From JBCFBK01 sp039679975 (GTDB taxonomy: Bacteria; Bacteroidota; Bacteroidia; Bacteroidales; Prolixibacteraceae): DNA of 6,046 nucleotides. Under the pieces are notes generated by a model. It did no database searches, was not told where the DNA came from, and worked only from the letters and a program-made list of their open reading frames with translations. The stretch is taken from NCBI GenBank assembly GCA_039679975.1, contig JBDKTZ010000059.1, positions 1 through 6,046 of the forward strand, in the 5' to 3' direction. Positions 5,870 through 6,046 of this stretch are shown piece by piece; positions within the stretch are counted from its first letter, which is position 1, and every line of letters starts with the position of its first letter. The position numbers were made by a program, and so were the translations under genes.

Positions 5870-6046
5870 ATGAGTTTTAGAGCTTTTCTTAAAAGTAAGA
5901 TCTTTTTGCTGAACCTGGGCATTGCCGTTCTGATTACCCTGGTATTTCTCATTATTGTTCTGATTGCTGTTCGTGGCTACACCGATCATGGTGAATCGTT
6001 TGCCATACCAGACTTTCAAAATATGGACATGAAAGAGGTTAGCCGG
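5870..6046 (+). CDS. PASTA-domain single-pass membrane protein, N-terminal part
   Basis: Partial: 59 codons from the ATG, open to the right edge. About ten cytoplasmic residues (MSFRAFLKSK) precede one hydrophobic segment (about 11-34), after which the chain should be periplasmic. The segment ESFAIPDFQNMDMKEVSR (42-59) looks like the opening of a PASTA domain, the small module that in Gram-positive PknB-type kinases and PBP2x-type proteins senses muropeptides or beta-lactams. The cytoplasmic part is too short for a kinase, so this is a stand-alone PASTA protein of the kind I recall in Bacteroidota, where it often lies before a pseudouridine synthase gene. A signal-anchored envelope role is inferred. 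The number of PASTA repeats cannot be seen. Confidence 0.8.
   Translation, partial: MSFRAFLKSKIFLLNLGIAVLITLVFLIIVLIAVRGYTDHGESFAIPDFQNMDMKEVSR

Overview
The window reads as an ordinary chromosomal housekeeping segment from a member of the Bacteroidota. Three things point there. Five intergenic sites match the Bacteroidota -7 promoter element TAnnTTTG; three of these have TTG or TTT 19 bp upstream, one has only a weak ATG at that spacing, and one has its TTG 17 bp upstream. Most gene starts lack a Shine-Dalgarno sequence and are preceded by A/T-rich DNA. The proteins also carry family variants that I recall from this phylum: a Tgt without its zinc cysteines, an L34 ending in a KLTVSDE-type tail, and a stand-alone PASTA membrane protein. 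I cannot name the genus.

Layout. Bases 1-2957 are read on the minus strand. From the divergent centre outwards they hold tgt (queuosine tRNA-guanine transglycosylase), then an LptF/LptG-family lipopolysaccharide export permease 27 bp downstream and probably in the same operon, then, after a 195-bp gap with its own candidate promoter, the first 166 codons of a biotin-dependent acyl-CoA carboxylase/decarboxylase carboxyltransferase subunit that runs off the left edge. Bases 2958-3065 are a compact divergent promoter region with a -7 box on each strand and an 8-bp inverted repeat between them.

Bases 3066-5432, on the plus strand, form a tight three-gene operon: a membrane-anchored family-2 glycosyltransferase-like protein, an ECF-type sigma-70 factor whose start overlaps it by 10 bp, and rsmG (16S rRNA m7G methyltransferase) starting 10 bp after the sigma stop. 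Next comes rpmH (ribosomal protein L34), too short for most ORF cutoffs, with its own promoter and a strong 15-bp-stem terminator. The right edge is the first 59 codons of a single-pass membrane protein with the start of a PASTA domain, behind another promoter.

The genes do not form one pathway. They serve translation (tgt, rsmG, rpmH), the cell envelope (LptF/G permease, glycosyltransferase-like protein, PASTA protein), transcription (sigma) and acyl-CoA metabolism. I see no mobile element, CRISPR array, tRNA, rRNA or defence system. The points most worth a second look are the cysteine-less zinc site of Tgt, the altered catalytic motif of the glycosyltransferase-like protein coupled to a sigma factor with no anti-sigma gene, and the inverted repeat in the divergent promoter region.
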